From contig DNXB01000527.1 in the NCBI GenBank assembly GCA_003506995.1, positions 3,837 to 11,573 of the forward strand: a stretch of DNA of 7,737 nt, in the 5' to 3' direction. The stretch is from Verrucomicrobiales bacterium (GTDB lineage: Bacteria; Verrucomicrobiota; Verrucomicrobiia; Verrucomicrobiales; Verrucomicrobiaceae). The translations under genes were made by a program, and so were the position numbers. The stretch's first letter is position 1, and every line of letters starts with the position of its first letter. Below, one piece after another: positions 6,519 through 7,737 of this stretch. The notes under the pieces were generated by a model that worked only from the letters and a program-made list of their open reading frames with translations, made no database searches and was not told where the DNA came from.

Positions 6519-7661
6519 ATGCTCGCGAGAACCTCCATCACGATCTTGCTGCATGAGAAGGGCAAGCATGCAGGCATCGTGGTTGGCGTGGCGATGGCGC
6601 TGTTCCTTGCGCTGCTACAGTTTGGTTTTTACCGGGGTTTTCAGCGGGACATCACCATCGTTGCTGATTCAGTGCGTGCTGACTTGTGGGTGACGCAGCG
6701 TCCTTTGTTGGCCTTCGATTATGTCGCGCACTTCGACGACTTGCCGCGCCTCATAATTCTTGGTGACGGTGATGTGCAGGCATCAGCAGGTTTGATCGTC
6801 GAATGGGTGAGGCTGCGTCGTGCGGCTGATGGCGCAACTGACAGCGCCCAGTTGGTGGGCTTCGAGTTCTACGGCGGCGTTGAGGCAGACTTTGGAGTCA
6901 GCAGTGACATTCATCTGCCCTCATTGCTCGCTGTTCCCGGCAATGTGCTGGTGGATGCAAAGCATCTGGATCGCGTGTTGGCGGATGCTGACACGCAGAT
7001 GCAGGGATTAGAGATTGGAGGCTTGCACGCAAACGTGGTGGCCGCGATGCAAGGCCGGAAGTTGTTCAGCACGGCTTGCCTCATCGTCACTGACCTCGAC
7101 AACGCCCGGCGTCATCTACGCTTCCCGCCGCAGCGTGTGAGCTACCTTGCGGTCAGATGCCGTGACGGTGCGGATGTCCCGGCCACACAGGCACGTTTGC
7201 AGCAGCGGCTACCGGACATGCGTGTGTGGACCGCACAAGAATTCCATGACCTGACACAGAACTACTGGACACGTCTAACCGGCATGGGGCCGGTCTTATT
7301 GTTGTCGGCTGCTTTGGCCGTATTGGTGGGTTTCCTCACGGTGTTTTTGAGTTTCTCCCATCTCACGGCGGAGAAGCTGCCGGTGTATGCGGCGATGAAG
7401 GCGATGGGCGCATCCACGGCGGAACTCAGCGGCATGGCGCTGCTGCAAATCGGCGTGGTGTTTGGCCTCGGCTGCGTGCTGGCGCTCGGAGGACTCGTGG
7501 CGGCGCTGCTGGTGCTGGCGCACACAACGATCTCGGTGGTGCTGACGCCGGGCATCGTGGCGCTGGGCGTGGGCTTCATGGCGCTGTGCTCCGTGGCAGC
7601 GGGGATGCGGTCCTTGATCAAGCTGGCGAACCTGGAACCGGGGGAGGCGTTTCGGGCATGA
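6519..7661 (+). CDS. DevC-type ABC transporter permease
   Basis: This is a 380-residue integral inner-membrane protein with the MacB/FtsX-like layout. One membrane helix at about 18-38 is followed by a large extracytoplasmic domain (about 41-255) and then three C-terminal helices (about 258-280, 305-333 and 342-362). The stretch QNYWTRLTGMGPVL (247-260) and the cytoplasmic loop LPVYAAMKAMGAS (287-299) closely recall DevC of the cyanobacterial DevBCA exporter (YW..ST.IGF and YATLKAMG). The loop is the likely contact to the ATPase. DevC exports heterocyst glycolipids with a membrane fusion protein and a TolC-like partner. The protein ends LANLEPGEAFRA, as typical of this family. The ATG is 13 bases after the methyltransferase stop and has no clear Shine-Dalgarno sequence, so coupled translation is likely. 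The exported substrate cannot be told from the sequence. Confidence 0.85.
   Translation: MLARTSITILLHEKGKHAGIVVGVAMALFLALLQFGFYRGFQRDITIVADSVRADLWVTQRPLLAFDYVAHFDDLPRLIILGDGDVQASAGLIVEWVRLRRAADGATDSAQLVGFEFYGGVEADFGVSSDIHLPSLLAVPGNVLVDAKHLDRVLADADTQMQGLEIGGLHANVVAAMQGRKLFSTACLIVTDLDNARRHLRFPPQRVSYLAVRCRDGADVPATQARLQQRLPDMRVWTAQEFHDLTQNYWTRLTGMGPVLLLSAALAVLVGFLTVFLSFSHLTAEKLPVYAAMKAMGASTAELSGMALLQIGVVFGLGCVLALGGLVAALLVLAHTTISVVLTPGIVALGVGFMALCSVAAGMRSLIKLANLEPGEAFRA
7643..7647 (+). promoter_or_regulatory. Ribosome binding site of the third gene of the operon
   Basis: GGAGG, within a run of Gs, lies ten bases before the ATG at 7658 and inside the end of the permease gene. It supports a start at 7658 with an ATGA overlap to the permease stop. 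An in-frame ATG at 7709 is possible but has a weaker upstream sequence. Confidence 0.6.
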
Positions 7662-7737
7662 AGACGACTGGTGCAGAGGCAGGCGTATTTGCGCATGAGC
7701 CGGAATCAATGAACACCGCAGAGCTTGGAACGCCGCA
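7658..7737 (+). CDS. Start of an unidentified protein, truncated by the window edge
   Basis: Only 26 codons are visible (MKTTGAEAGVFAHEPES, then MNTAELGTP). They overlap the permease stop by ATGA, so the gene is certainly positioned as an operon member. By analogy with DevBCA-type clusters the next gene is expected to be the ABC ATPase or the membrane fusion protein. However, no Walker A or transmembrane segment lies in the visible part, and the acidic, non-conserved-looking start does not resemble a typical ATPase N-terminus. Function is left open. Confidence 0.6.
   Translation, partial: MKTTGAEAGVFAHEPESMNTAELGTP

Overview
The window looks like part of a high-G+C, double-membraned (Gram-negative type) bacterial chromosome. 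The evidence is an Omp85-family outer-membrane gene and a TamB-like envelope gene. The long alanine/lysine-rich TamB protein and the gene mix would suit Verrucomicrobiota or a relative, but that is inference from impression; no rRNA or other phylogenetic marker is present.

Layout: two operons point away from each other. Leftward (minus strand), a TamB-like gene (5061 to 1258) overlaps by ATGA an Omp85/TamA-like outer-membrane gene (1261 to beyond base 1). Rightward (plus strand), a SAM-dependent methyltransferase gene (probably 5594-6505) is followed after 13 bases by a DevC-type ABC transporter permease (6519-7661). The permease overlaps by ATGA the first codons of a third gene that leaves the window at 7737.

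The roughly 530-base region between the operons (5062-5593) holds no convincing protein gene but has much structure. It contains a near-perfect 20-bp palindrome upstream of tamB, a possible hairpin that includes the tamB start codon, and a 9-bp direct repeat. It also contains a plausible sigma-70-type promoter for the rightward operon. Just downstream of that promoter is a stretch with nested complementary segments and GNRA-type tetraloops, which may be a structured leader RNA.

Function: the leftward pair should form an envelope-spanning system. The TamB-like protein is anchored in the inner membrane and reaches across the periplasm to the Omp85 partner, serving outer-membrane protein assembly and/or phospholipid transport. 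The rightward set pairs a methyltransferase, resembling the family that includes PhcB (hydroxy fatty acid methyl ester signal synthesis), with an exporter permease resembling DevC (glycolipid export). A coupled make-and-export pathway for a methylated lipid or other small molecule is an attractive but unproven reading.
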